The notes under the pieces: generated by a model
Databases searched by the model: none
Told to the model about the DNA's origin: nothing
What the model saw: only the letters and a program-made list of their open reading frames with translations
Shown here: piece by piece, positions 1 to 6,769 of the stretch
Position numbering within the stretch: the first letter of the stretch is position 1
Layout: the number at the start of each line of letters is the position of its first letter
Translations under genes and position numbers: made by a program
Origin: Chitinophagaceae bacterium
Lineage (GTDB): Bacteria; Bacteroidota; Bacteroidia; Chitinophagales; Chitinophagaceae
Assembly (NCBI GenBank): GCA_016741945.1
Contig: JACVCQ010000091.1
Coordinates: forward strand, 1-8,096
DNA length: 8,096 nt
Direction of reading: 5' to 3'

Positions 1-902
1 GGAATCCTTATTGGCAGGCACTTCCGGCTGGTCAGAAATTTACAGCTGATGGATATGCGACAGGCTATGGAAGGTATGCTCAGGATGTATTGATTCCTTC
101 ATTTCTGGCAGCGTATACCAAAAAAGATCCGAATTCCGTTTCATTGATCAAACAATCCAATCCGAATATTTCAGCTAATCCTTTTAGTGGTATTCTTCCA
201 AAACCGAACTGGAGATTGACTTATACTGGGCTGAGTAAATTACCATCTTTACAAAAAGTCTTTAATAATATCACATTCACGCATGGATACAGAGGTAGTC
301 TGAGTATGAATAGTTTTAATAGTGCACTTTTATATACAGATCCTTTCAGATTGGGTGGTCCGGCATTCATTGATACTGTGAGTGGTAATTTCATTCCTTA
401 CTTCCTTGTACCAAATATTACCATGCAGGAAAGTTTTGAGCCTTTAATTGGTATTGATATCACTACCAATGATCAAATGAATCTCAAATTCACTTATGGT
501 AAGGGTAGAAGACTAAGTTTAAGCTTGATAGATTTCCAATTAAGTGAAACCAGAAATACAGATTGGACATTTGGTTTTAGTTGGAGAAAAAGGGGTATCA
601 ATCTTCCTTTTAAATTACCTGGGGGCAAAGGAAAAAAACTGGAAAATGACCTTACCCTAAAAGTAGATATTGGTATGCGCGATGAATCATTGACCAATAG
701 CAGATTGGATCAGAGTAATGCGTATGGTACAGGTGGACAGAAAGAAATTACCATACAGCCGTCTATTGACTATATCATCAATAACAGGGTCAATATTCGT
801 TTCTTCTTTGATCAGCGAAGAGTAACTCCATATATTTCGACGTCAGCGCCAAGTGTAAATACCCGTGCAGGGGTTAGTGTGAGAGTGTCGTTAGCACAGT
901 AG
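1..902 (+). CDS. sprA: SprA, C-terminal part (cell-surface gliding / type IX secretion translocon protein), 5' truncated
   Basis: This is the last 299 residues of an open frame that enters from the left edge; the first full codon is at position 3 and the stop is TAG at 900-902. A TTG at 90 lies in frame but is not a start, because the frame is open and family-like upstream of it (for example GYGRYAQDVLIPSFLAAY). SprA is the very large outer-membrane beta-barrel that conducts substrates of the type IX secretion system in Bacteroidota and is needed for gliding in flavobacteria; full proteins exceed 2,000 residues, so only the C-terminal barrel end is here. Recognisable stretches are PKPNWRLTYTGLSKLP, the HGYRGS segment and the closing alternating strands ending in RAGVSVRVSLAQ. 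Many strands alternate polar and hydrophobic residues, as expected for outer-membrane barrel staves. The gene converges on the ABC permease gene, separated by a strong inverted repeat. I assign it from remembered family sequence, not from a search. Confidence 0.9.
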   Translation, partial: NPYWQALPAGQKFTADGYATGYGRYAQDVLIPSFLAAYTKKDPNSVSLIKQSNPNISANPFSGILPKPNWRLTYTGLSKLPSLQKVFNNITFTHGYRGSLSMNSFNSALLYTDPFRLGGPAFIDTVSGNFIPYFLVPNITMQESFEPLIGIDITTNDQMNLKFTYGKGRRLSLSLIDFQLSETRNTDWTFGFSWRKRGINLPFKLPGGKGKKLENDLTLKVDIGMRDESLTNSRLDQSNAYGTGGQKEITIQPSIDYIINNRVNIRFFFDQRRVTPYISTSAPSVNTRAGVSVRVSLAQ

Positions 903-917
903 AGAAGTATAAATAAT

Positions 918-978
918 AAATGATGAATAAAGAATAATGAATGATACTTTCAAATTTATTATTCTTTATTCATCATTT
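918..978. terminator. Perfect 21-bp inverted repeat between convergent genes, likely bidirectional terminator
   Basis: The arm at 918-938 is an exact reverse complement of 958-978. Inside it, 939-942 can pair with 954-957 (one G-U pair), leaving an 11-nt loop. On the plus strand the right arm runs into a T-rich tract (976-986, broken by G and A), which suits intrinsic termination after sprA. In the other direction the U tract after the permease gene is poorer. A further outer pairing of AGAGAA (901-906) with TTCTCT (985-990) is possible. The stem is very AT-rich, so it could also be a dispersed intergenic repeat of the kind common in Bacteroidota. Confidence 0.75.
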
Positions 979-995
979 TTGTATTTCTCTGTTCT

Positions 996-2339
996 CTAGT
1001 TTTTCTTAACTGCCCATTTCCATAATTCTTTCCAGGTCACTTTCTTGCCATACATCAAAATGCCGGTGCGATAGATTTTACCTGCCAGCCAGGTGGTTCC
1101 GAAGAATCCGAGTATCAGGAATAGCATACTTAAGATTAATTGAAAAGTAGAAACACCATCGGGTATACCATGGGCCACTCTTGCCATCATTACGATTGGA
1201 GAAGTTAATGGGAATAAACTGCCAAATACTGCCAGACTGCCGTTTGGATTATTCACCGCCTGCATCATAATAACAATACCAAAAATGATCGGCATCATGA
1301 TGGGTAATAATAAACTTTGTGCATCCTGCATATCTTCATTAGCGGCACTACCCACTGCTGCAAAAAGCGAAGCATACATAAAGTAACCACCTAGGAAATA
1401 AAATACAAAACAGCCTATAATGAGTGGGAAATTGATTTGATTGAGTCCTTCCATTAAACCTCTAATCATATCAGGTTGCTGTTTGGTTGCGTCTACAGCA
1501 GCCATCATGCCCGGTTGTACAGGCTGTGTCTGCATACTTTCAAATAATTGAGGAAAAAGAACAGGCACTGCCAATTGAATCACAAGGATCAATGCTCCCC
1601 AAATGAGGAATTGGATCAATCCAACCGCACCAATGCCAATGATTTTACCCATCATCAGTTGGAAAGGTTTCACACTACTGATAATAACTTCTGCAATACG
1701 GCTTACTTTCTCTTCTACAACACCACGCATGACCATGGTACCATATATAAAGAGAATGATATAGATCATGAATCCGGAAATAAAACCTACCGCATAACTT
1801 ACACCTACTTTGGTTTGATTTTCTTTTTTGCCGGCTGTATTAGCAAAAGTGATTAACTCTTTCTGGGCTTGAATACTATCCAACTGTGCTTTGGAGATAT
1901 TCATAGATAATAAACGTTTTTCTTCCAGCGCTTTGCTAACCCTGGTTTCAATTTTTTCACGGGTCATCAGACCTACCGTTTTTGCAGAACGAAATTGTAA
2001 AGAGTCCTTGCTTTCTCCAGTGATGCTGAATCCTGCGGGCACATACAAGTAAGCATCATATTCTTTCTGCTCTAGTTTTTTGTTGAGAGTAGCTGTATCA
2101 TCATTTACAAAACTGAAAATGACTTCACTGCTTTTTTTCTCATCCATTTTTCCATTGAATACATTGGCCTGATCCACTACCGCTACTTTAAAGTCGCTGG
2201 TTGATTTTACCGACATAACAATAATGGCCGCATAAAAGGCAAAAATCAAAATGGGCACACCAATAGTGGTGAGTAAAAAGGTTTTCTTTTGTACCCTGGT
2301 GAGAAACTCTCTTCTGGCTACTATAAATATCTTATTCAT
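996..2339 (-). CDS. ABC-2 type transporter permease (NatB/YhaP-like)
   Basis: This is a 447-residue membrane protein, full length for the family, that should form the membrane channel of an exporter with the ATPase encoded just upstream. After a short basic cytoplasmic start (ARREFLTRVQKKT) comes one membrane helix at about 21-43, then a large hydrophilic extracytoplasmic domain at about 45-178. About five or six further helices follow (roughly 180-205, 228-262, 305-330, 342-362, 370-388, 398-420). The EEKVSRIAEVIISSVKPFQ segment at 209-227 is the usual coupling region of this family, and GSAANEDMQDAQSLLLP (330-346) is another recognisable family block. The start ATG at 2337-2339 lies 35 bp after the ATPase stop, so the two genes are probably co-transcribed. 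A plain Shine-Dalgarno site is not visible. NatB exports sodium and related systems are linked to antibiotics or cell-envelope stress; the substrate here cannot be read from sequence. Confidence 0.88.
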   Translation of the reverse strand: MNKIFIVARREFLTRVQKKTFLLTTIGVPILIFAFYAAIIVMSVKSTSDFKVAVVDQANVFNGKMDEKKSSEVIFSFVNDDTATLNKKLEQKEYDAYLYVPAGFSITGESKDSLQFRSAKTVGLMTREKIETRVSKALEEKRLLSMNISKAQLDSIQAQKELITFANTAGKKENQTKVGVSYAVGFISGFMIYIILFIYGTMVMRGVVEEKVSRIAEVIISSVKPFQLMMGKIIGIGAVGLIQFLIWGALILVIQLAVPVLFPQLFESMQTQPVQPGMMAAVDATKQQPDMIRGLMEGLNQINFPLIIGCFVFYFLGGYFMYASLFAAVGSAANEDMQDAQSLLLPIMMPIIFGIVIMMQAVNNPNGSLAVFGSLFPLTSPIVMMARVAHGIPDGVSTFQLILSMLFLILGFFGTTWLAGKIYRTGILMYGKKVTWKELWKWAVKKN

Positions 2340-2374
2340 AAGTTGTGTTGTTAGTGGTTGAATAACAAGGATGA

Positions 2375-3310
2375 TTAATCTACTTTCTGAAATGATCTGG
2401 TGAGTGCACTACTACCTTCCACAATGCGAATAAAGATTTCATTCAAAGAAGGTAATATTTCATGGAATGATTCAATGGTAATGCCTTGTTGTAGAAAATG
2501 CATCAATACATCATTACTGCGAAATCCTTCATTGATCTTTACAACAAGATCATTCGAATGCTCCTCCAAAACAGAGAAAGCATTGCTGTTGGTATTGGCC
2601 GGTTTTTCTTGTAAACGAATCTTGAACTGATTCTCTTTGAATTTCTGTTTAATCTCAGCTACTGAACCATCTAATACTTTTTTACCCAAATTTACCAGTA
2701 CAATATGATCACAGATTTCTTCTACTTGTTCCATGCGATGGGTACTGAAAATAACCGTAGAACCGCGTTGTGCTAAGCCAAATATTTCATCTTTGATCAA
2801 ATTGGCATTCAATGGATCCAAACCGCTAAAAGGTTCATCCAGAATGATCAATTTCGGTTCATGCAAAACAGTGGTAACAAATTGTAATTTTTGGCTCATC
2901 CCTTTACTCAAATCCTCTACTTTTTTATTCCACCAGGTTTCCATTTCCAGTTTCTTGAACCAGTATTTGATTTTCTCCATGGCCTCATTCCTGTTCAAGC
3001 CTTTCAGTTGCGCTAGATACAATGCCTGTTCTCCAATCTTCATTTTTTTATACAGACCACGTTCTTCGGGCATATAACCGATCATTCGAATATCATTCAA
3101 TGGGTCAAAGGGTTTGCCATCAAAAGTGATTTGTCCAATATCAGGGTAAAAAATACCGGTAATCATACGCAGCAGGGTGGTTTTACCTGCGCCATTTGGA
3201 CCTAAAAGCCCGAAAATGCTGCCTTTTTCAATGGAGAAACTAATATCATCCACAGCTTTCTGTGTGGCATAATATTTTCTTAATGCCTCTAGTTCAAGGA
3301 TTTTACTCAT
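2375..3310 (-). CDS. ABC transporter ATP-binding protein (NatA/YhaQ-like)
   Basis: This is a 311-residue ABC ATPase that should power the adjacent ABC-2 permease. Counting from MSKILELEALRKYY, the Walker A motif GPNGAGKTT is at 37-45, the Q-loop region YMPEERGLY at 80-88, the signature LSKGMSQ at 135-141, Walker B LIILDEPFSGLDP at 155-167, and the switch histidine at 192 (STHRME). The Q-loop has Glu instead of Gln, which is usual in the YhaQ-like subgroup (GYLPEERGLY). After the nucleotide-binding domain, residues from about 225 form a mixed C-terminal domain common to NatA-like proteins. The frame is open further upstream to 3472, but those 54 residues do not resemble an ABC protein and run across the divergent promoter region and into the neighbouring start. 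I therefore place the start at ATG 3308-3310, where the domain properly begins. It is the first gene of a two-gene operon. Confidence 0.9.
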   Translation of the reverse strand: MSKILELEALRKYYATQKAVDDISFSIEKGSIFGLLGPNGAGKTTLLRMITGIFYPDIGQITFDGKPFDPLNDIRMIGYMPEERGLYKKMKIGEQALYLAQLKGLNRNEAMEKIKYWFKKLEMETWWNKKVEDLSKGMSQKLQFVTTVLHEPKLIILDEPFSGLDPLNANLIKDEIFGLAQRGSTVIFSTHRMEQVEEICDHIVLVNLGKKVLDGSVAEIKQKFKENQFKIRLQEKPANTNSNAFSVLEEHSNDLVVKINEGFRSNDVLMHFLQQGITIESFHEILPSLNEIFIRIVEGSSALTRSFQKVD

Positions 3311-3400
3311 ATTGATGTGGTTTGGTCGTGTTCGAATAATGTCGAAATGAAGATAACAAATCAACAATAACAGGTCGTTAGTAGTGAATCGGTGGGAATT

Positions 3401-3411
3401 ATTACAGTAAT
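3401..3411. promoter_or_regulatory. Short palindrome in the divergent intergenic region (possible operator)
   Basis: ATTAC-A-GTAAT is a perfect 5+1+5 palindrome in the 147-bp gap between the divergently read ABC operon and the hydrolase gene. It lies just upstream of the -7-like element of the hydrolase gene, where a regulator could act. A palindrome this short and AT-rich can easily occur by chance, and no regulator gene is nearby. Confidence 0.2.
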
Positions 3412-3426
3412 TGAACCCGAATCTGC

Positions 3427-3434
3427 TATTTTCG
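3427..3434 (+). promoter_or_regulatory. Bacteroidota-type -7 promoter element for the hydrolase gene
   Basis: TATTTTCG matches the Bacteroidota -7 consensus TAnnTTTG at all but one position and is followed by GCGCC. The start codon lies 24 bp further on, giving an expected leader of roughly 15-20 nt. No clear TTTG-like -33 element is seen at the usual distance, so this is a moderate call. Confidence 0.4.
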
Positions 3435-3457
3435 CGCCTTAAATAGGGAATAGCGGT

Positions 3458-4459
3458 ATGAATTATCTGCAAAAAAACAAGATTGCCCTTCTATTGGTAC
3501 TGATACTGGTACTGTGTGGAAGCTGGGGTTTTCTGGTACATAGAACCATCCATCAGTTAGCAGTATATGAATTGCCTGCTGAAATCAGGCCATTTTTCTA
3601 TAAAAATCTAGCAAAAGTAGTAGCAGATGCTCCTCGTCCTGATCAAAGAAGAAATACCGATAGCACAGAAGCTCCTAAACATTTTATCGATTTAGAAATG
3701 TATGGGGAGAATGCTGCGCATACCATGCCTTTTGATTGGCAAAAAGCAGTTCAGCAATATTCAAAAGATAGTTTGGAGAAATATGGTTATGTGCCTTACC
3801 ATGTAATGTACATGAAACAAAAATTAACTGAAGCCTTCCAACAAAAAAATAAAGATAGTATTCTGTTTTATGCAGCAGATATCGGTCATTATATAGGTGA
3901 TGCTCATGTGCCATTACATACAACTGTAAACTATGACGGACAATTAACCAATCAGAAAGGGTTGCATAGTTTATGGGAATCAATGATTCCGGAATTGGAA
4001 ATTGAACAATACCAATTATACTCTTCGCATAAAGCTACTTACCTGAAAGACCCTGCAGCGGCTATCTGGAAGGCAGTACGTACCGGATTTGCGATGGTGC
4101 CGGAAATGTTGGCTAAAGAAATAGAAGTATCTAAAAATTTTACGGATGCTTCTAAATATCGTGTACAAATCAGAAGAGGACGAGAATCGAGAAGTTATTC
4201 TACTGAATTTGCAAAAGCATATGCTGCTTCACTTAAGCCAAGTATTAATCAACGTTTATTGCAGTCAGCAGATCTGATTGCAGATTTCTGGTATACTGCA
4301 TGGGTGGATGCCGGTAAACCGGATCTAAAAAATATTACTGCCAACTGGACGGAAAACGATCAACTACAATTGAATAAAGAACTGGAAGCGTTTAAGAAAA
4401 ATGAATTACTACAACAGCAATTACTGATCTCGCGGAAACAGCAACAGGAAAATAATTAA
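3458..4459 (+). CDS. Secreted zinc-dependent phospholipase C / S1-P1 nuclease-fold hydrolase
   Basis: This 333-residue protein has a signal peptide (hydrophobic core about 9-20) followed by the metal-site pattern of the zinc-dependent phospholipase C / S1-P1 nuclease superfamily. These enzymes cleave phosphoester bonds using three zinc ions. The visible ligand candidates are W23 and H28 (WGFLVH), an Asp in the ADAPRPDQRR segment (57 or 62), H75 in KHFIDLE, H115 (a less certain candidate), then H144, D148 and H154 (GHYIGDAHVPLH), and H170 with E174 (HSLWE). The spacing of this second half fits Bacillus cereus PLC (H118, D122, H128, H142, E146). In the family the mature N-terminal Trp itself binds zinc, and here cleavage after C20-G21-S22 would expose W23. 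The last 35 or so residues are a Gln/Lys/Glu-rich tail not needed for the fold. Whether it prefers lipids or nucleic acids is not evident. The gene is read alone, divergent from the ABC operon. Confidence 0.82.
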   Translation: MNYLQKNKIALLLVLILVLCGSWGFLVHRTIHQLAVYELPAEIRPFFYKNLAKVVADAPRPDQRRNTDSTEAPKHFIDLEMYGENAAHTMPFDWQKAVQQYSKDSLEKYGYVPYHVMYMKQKLTEAFQQKNKDSILFYAADIGHYIGDAHVPLHTTVNYDGQLTNQKGLHSLWESMIPELEIEQYQLYSSHKATYLKDPAAAIWKAVRTGFAMVPEMLAKEIEVSKNFTDASKYRVQIRRGRESRSYSTEFAKAYAASLKPSINQRLLQSADLIADFWYTAWVDAGKPDLKNITANWTENDQLQLNKELEAFKKNELLQQQLLISRKQQQENN

Positions 4460-4616
4460 AATCGAAAAGAAGGGGCATCAAAAGTCTGATATAGTTTTTT
4501 ATGCAAACAAATCTCAGGGTCTATATTTTACTTTTGCAACTTCCTCTTTCTTTCACTCTTGGCTATAAACCATCAGCCATGAACTATTCAATAATTTAAA
4601 GCCTCATATATTACTA
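4460..4616. other. Convergent intergenic spacer with no convincing gene
   Basis: This is the 157-bp gap between the hydrolase stop and the stop of the FAD oxidoreductase. It contains a promoter-like TACTTTTG, a 32-codon open frame (4501-4599) that is probably chance, and a weak 5-bp hairpin (TGGCT/AGCCA, 4560-4579) with no T tract. I see no strong terminator for either flanking gene. Confidence 0.5.
4529..4536 (+). promoter_or_regulatory. Orphan TAnnTTTG -7 element without a downstream gene
   Basis: TACTTTTG followed by C is an exact match to the Bacteroidota -7 consensus. It points rightwards, where the only start codon soon after (ATG 4579) opens a six-codon frame and transcription would then run antisense into the end of the FAD oxidoreductase gene. 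No TTTG-like -33 box is obvious. It may be a chance match, a relic promoter, or the promoter of an untranslated RNA. Confidence 0.3.
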
Positions 4617-6239
4617 TCAATACCCCTGTTTTTTAATGATTTGATCTGCCACTCTCTCCCCATCCATTGCAGCACTCACAATGCCACCGGCATAACCTGC
4701 GCCTTCACCACAAGGATAAAAATTATTGATCTGCGGATGTGTTAATGTGTTCATATCTCTGGGAATACGAACAGGAGAGGATGTTCTGCTTTCTGTGGCC
4801 ACCACTACTGCATCATTGGTAAAATAACCGCGCATTTTTTTGCCAAAAGCTTGAAATCCGCCTTGTAAACTTTTATAAATAAAATCAGGAAGTACTTGTT
4901 CAAGTGCTGTGGCACTCAATCCGGGTACATAACTGCAATCAGGTAAGTTAGTAGATGTTTTTCCGGAACAAAAATCAACCATTCTCTGCGCCGGCGCCAC
5001 AAAATGACCGCCACCTGCCTGAAATGAACTTTGTTCTACCGCTTGCTGAAAATACATCAGTAACAAAGGATCATTTTGGACAGCTGTGTTTTTTTTGATG
5101 GTTGTCCCATCCGGCAATACCCATTTTCTTTGCTCAAAAAATTGAATGGCATCATGTTGCTCCACCTGAACCACCATACCACTATTGGCATAGGGGTTAT
5201 TACGTTTACTGGGGCTCCAGCCATTCACTACCAATTCACCGGCACTGGTTGCTGCAGGTGCAATAATGCCACCCGGACACATACAAAAGCTAAAAACCCC
5301 TCTTTTATTGACCTGTTCCACCAAGCCATAAGATGCAGGTGGTAAAAACTCATCACGAATGGGGCAATGGTATTGAATGGAATCGATGAGTGCTTGTGGA
5401 TGTTCAATGCGTGCACCGAGTGCAAATGGTTTGGCTTCTATGTGTATTTTTTTATCGTACAACAGCCTGAAAATATCGCGGGCAGAATGTCCGGTAGCCA
5501 GAATGCATGCATCAGCGGCGATGGTATCTCCATCGGCAGTTTGAACAGCTTTGATTTTTTCTTTCTCAAAAATAAAATCAACCACCTTTTTTTCGAAAAG
5601 AAATTGTCCGCCACTATTGCGTATTTGTTCCCGCATAGCAGTAATAATATGGGGAAGTTTATTGGTGCCGATATGTGGATGTGCATCATATAAAACTGAT
5701 TCACTCGCACCAAACTGATGCAATAGATTCAGGATACGATTGATATCTCCTCTTTTGGTACTGCGGGTATATAGTTTACCATCACTGTAAGTACCTGCAC
5801 CTCCTTCTCCAAAACAGTAATTGCTTTCAGGATCCACAATACCTTCTTTGTTGAGTTTTGCTAAGTCGCGTCTTCTGGAACGAACGTCTTTGCCTCTTTC
5901 CAGTATGATCGGACAAATTCCCGCTTCTATTAATTTGAGAGCAGCAAATAGTCCGGCTGGTCCTGCACCAATAATGATCACTTTTTTTGTAGAATTCGCA
6001 ACGTCTTTAAATGAGATAGGTGTAATCTTTCTAGGATGAAAGGGCTCATTAATAAATGCGTGAACGGTAAGATTGATCCATACTTGTTGACGGCTGCGCG
6101 CATCGATGGAACGTTTGAGCAGATGATAACCTGAAATTTGCTCAAACGGTTTGCCACTGCTCTGTGCAATGTATTCACGAATGATGGTTTCATTTGCCGC
6201 TTCAGACGGCTTAAGCTGTAAGGTATATTGTTGTTGCAT
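4617..6239 (-). CDS. FAD-dependent oxidoreductase of the COG2509 type, substrate unknown
   Basis: This 540-residue cytoplasmic flavoprotein has no signal peptide. An N-terminal domain of about 85 residues precedes a Rossmann dinucleotide fold: VIIIGAGPAGLFAA (87-100, GxGxxG at 91-96), with the ribose-binding acidic residue E114 in ILERG. A conserved stretch follows, NYCFGEGGAGTYSDGKLYTR (140-159), then the second dinucleotide motif ILATGHSARD (246-255), CMCPGG (319-324), and a C-terminal FAD-binding block CGEGAGYAGGIVSAAMDG (510-527). This arrangement is that of the widely conserved COG2509 FAD-utilising dehydrogenases, whose reaction is not established to my knowledge. Length is complete and the ATG at 6237-6239 fits the start of the family domain. 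The gene follows the DUF3127 gene on the same strand after 44 bp and is probably co-transcribed with it. Cys residues at 142, 319 and 321 lie in conserved-looking stretches, but a catalytic role is not shown. Confidence 0.88.
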   Translation of the reverse strand: MQQQYTLQLKPSEAANETIIREYIAQSSGKPFEQISGYHLLKRSIDARSRQQVWINLTVHAFINEPFHPRKITPISFKDVANSTKKVIIIGAGPAGLFAALKLIEAGICPIILERGKDVRSRRRDLAKLNKEGIVDPESNYCFGEGGAGTYSDGKLYTRSTKRGDINRILNLLHQFGASESVLYDAHPHIGTNKLPHIITAMREQIRNSGGQFLFEKKVVDFIFEKEKIKAVQTADGDTIAADACILATGHSARDIFRLLYDKKIHIEAKPFALGARIEHPQALIDSIQYHCPIRDEFLPPASYGLVEQVNKRGVFSFCMCPGGIIAPAATSAGELVVNGWSPSKRNNPYANSGMVVQVEQHDAIQFFEQRKWVLPDGTTIKKNTAVQNDPLLLMYFQQAVEQSSFQAGGGHFVAPAQRMVDFCSGKTSTNLPDCSYVPGLSATALEQVLPDFIYKSLQGGFQAFGKKMRGYFTNDAVVVATESRTSSPVRIPRDMNTLTHPQINNFYPCGEGAGYAGGIVSAAMDGERVADQIIKKQGY

Positions 6240-6283
6240 ACTGTTAGGTATTTAGCCTAAAAAGTGTAAAAGCATGGTTAGTT

Positions 6284-6658
6284 TTAGAAGGGTAGATCAT
6301 CTACCGCATTAGCCGGAGGAGGCATGTCATTGTAAGCATTACCAGATGGTGGATCTTGCTGTCCAAGTTTTACTGCTTCCATGCGCCATGCATCCAGATT
6401 GGTGATATAATTTTCACGACCATCTTTCACCCATTTCGTTCCTTTGATATTGAATTGAACCCGGACATCGTCTCCAATATTAAAACGGTCAGGCATTGCG
6501 GTCTTATCTTGAACGCATTGAAACTTTACATAATTGGTAATAACTCTTCCACCAATATCTTCTGATTTTTCAATGACAAATTCGCGGGTTTTGAAGGTTT
6601 CACTTCTTTGAATACTATCAAATTTGGCTACTAATTTTCCGGTGATTTCGTACGACAT
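6284..6658 (-). CDS. DUF3127 domain protein, OB-fold-like, with SSB-type C-terminal tip
   Basis: This 124-residue protein begins MSYEITGKLVAKFDSIQRSETFKTREFVIE, the usual start of DUF3127 proteins, a small Bacteroidota family. Alternating beta strands run to about residue 92, including YVKFQCVQDK, GDDVRVQFNIKG and the ITNLDAW strand, which suggests a five-stranded OB-like barrel. The tail after that is Pro/Gly/Asn-rich and disordered-looking, and it ends in DDLPF. A flexible tail plus a D-D-x-P-F end is how bacterial single-stranded DNA-binding proteins recruit partners, so a nucleic-acid role is an inference from architecture; I know of no direct demonstration for this family. The start ATG at 6656-6658 has a TAnnTTTG-like promoter a short distance upstream. 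The gene is first in a likely two-gene operon with the FAD oxidoreductase. Confidence 0.85.
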   Translation of the reverse strand: MSYEITGKLVAKFDSIQRSETFKTREFVIEKSEDIGGRVITNYVKFQCVQDKTAMPDRFNIGDDVRVQFNIKGTKWVKDGRENYITNLDAWRMEAVKLGQQDPPSGNAYNDMPPPANAVDDLPF

Positions 6659-6679
6659 TCATTTATAATTTATTAGGAG

Positions 6680-6707
6680 TAAAAGTAGTACTAAAATTTT
6701 CTTTCAA
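6680..6707 (-). promoter_or_regulatory. Bacteroidota-type promoter for the DUF3127-FAD oxidoreductase operon
   Basis: Read on the minus strand, TTG (6707-6705) is followed after 17 bp by TACTTTTA (6687-6680), one mismatch from TAnnTTTG. The start codon at 6658 leaves a leader of about 15 nt. Both elements and their spacing fit Bacteroidota sigma-factor promoters, which makes this the best supported promoter of the window. Confidence 0.45.
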
Positions 6708-6734
6708 CAGAAAAAAAGCGAGACGAGGTAGAAT

Positions 6735-6741
6735 TATATTG
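6735..6741 (+). promoter_or_regulatory. Possible -7 element for the split 5'-nucleotidase operon
   Basis: TATATTG resembles TAnnTTTG with one T missing and lies about 28 bp before the ATG at 6770. No -33 element is visible. It is the best candidate in the 111-bp gap divergent from the DUF3127 gene. Confidence 0.25.
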
Positions 6742-6769
6742 TACCTTCCAACATTAACCACTAACTGTT

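Noticed and set aside
90..92. TTG at 90 as the start of a 270-residue protein
   Set aside because: The frame is open upstream to the window edge and the upstream codons also read as SprA, so this is an internal Leu codon of a truncated gene.
3311..3472. A 54-residue N-terminal extension of the ABC ATPase, from an ATG at 3472
   Set aside because: The extension has no ABC-like sequence, spans the divergent promoter region and overlaps the first codons of the hydrolase gene. The family domain begins properly at the internal ATG at 3310.
4560..4579. Hairpin TGGCT/AGCCA as a terminator of the FAD oxidoreductase gene
   Set aside because: The stem is only 5 bp with a 10-nt loop and no T tract follows in either direction.
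4501..4599. A 32-codon open frame in the convergent spacer
   Set aside because: It is short, has no recognisable family, no ribosome binding site, and overlaps a promoter-like motif. Kept only as an alternative in the findings.
5076..5713. Several open frames of 65-108 codons antisense or out of frame within the FAD oxidoreductase gene
   Set aside because: They lie inside a clearly coding gene, show no family resemblance and have compositions expected of shadow frames.
6245..6261. TTAGG/CCTAA hairpin just upstream of the FAD oxidoreductase start as a regulatory element
   Set aside because: The stem is five mostly A-T pairs and lies in a short intergenic gap; no riboswitch-like structure surrounds it.
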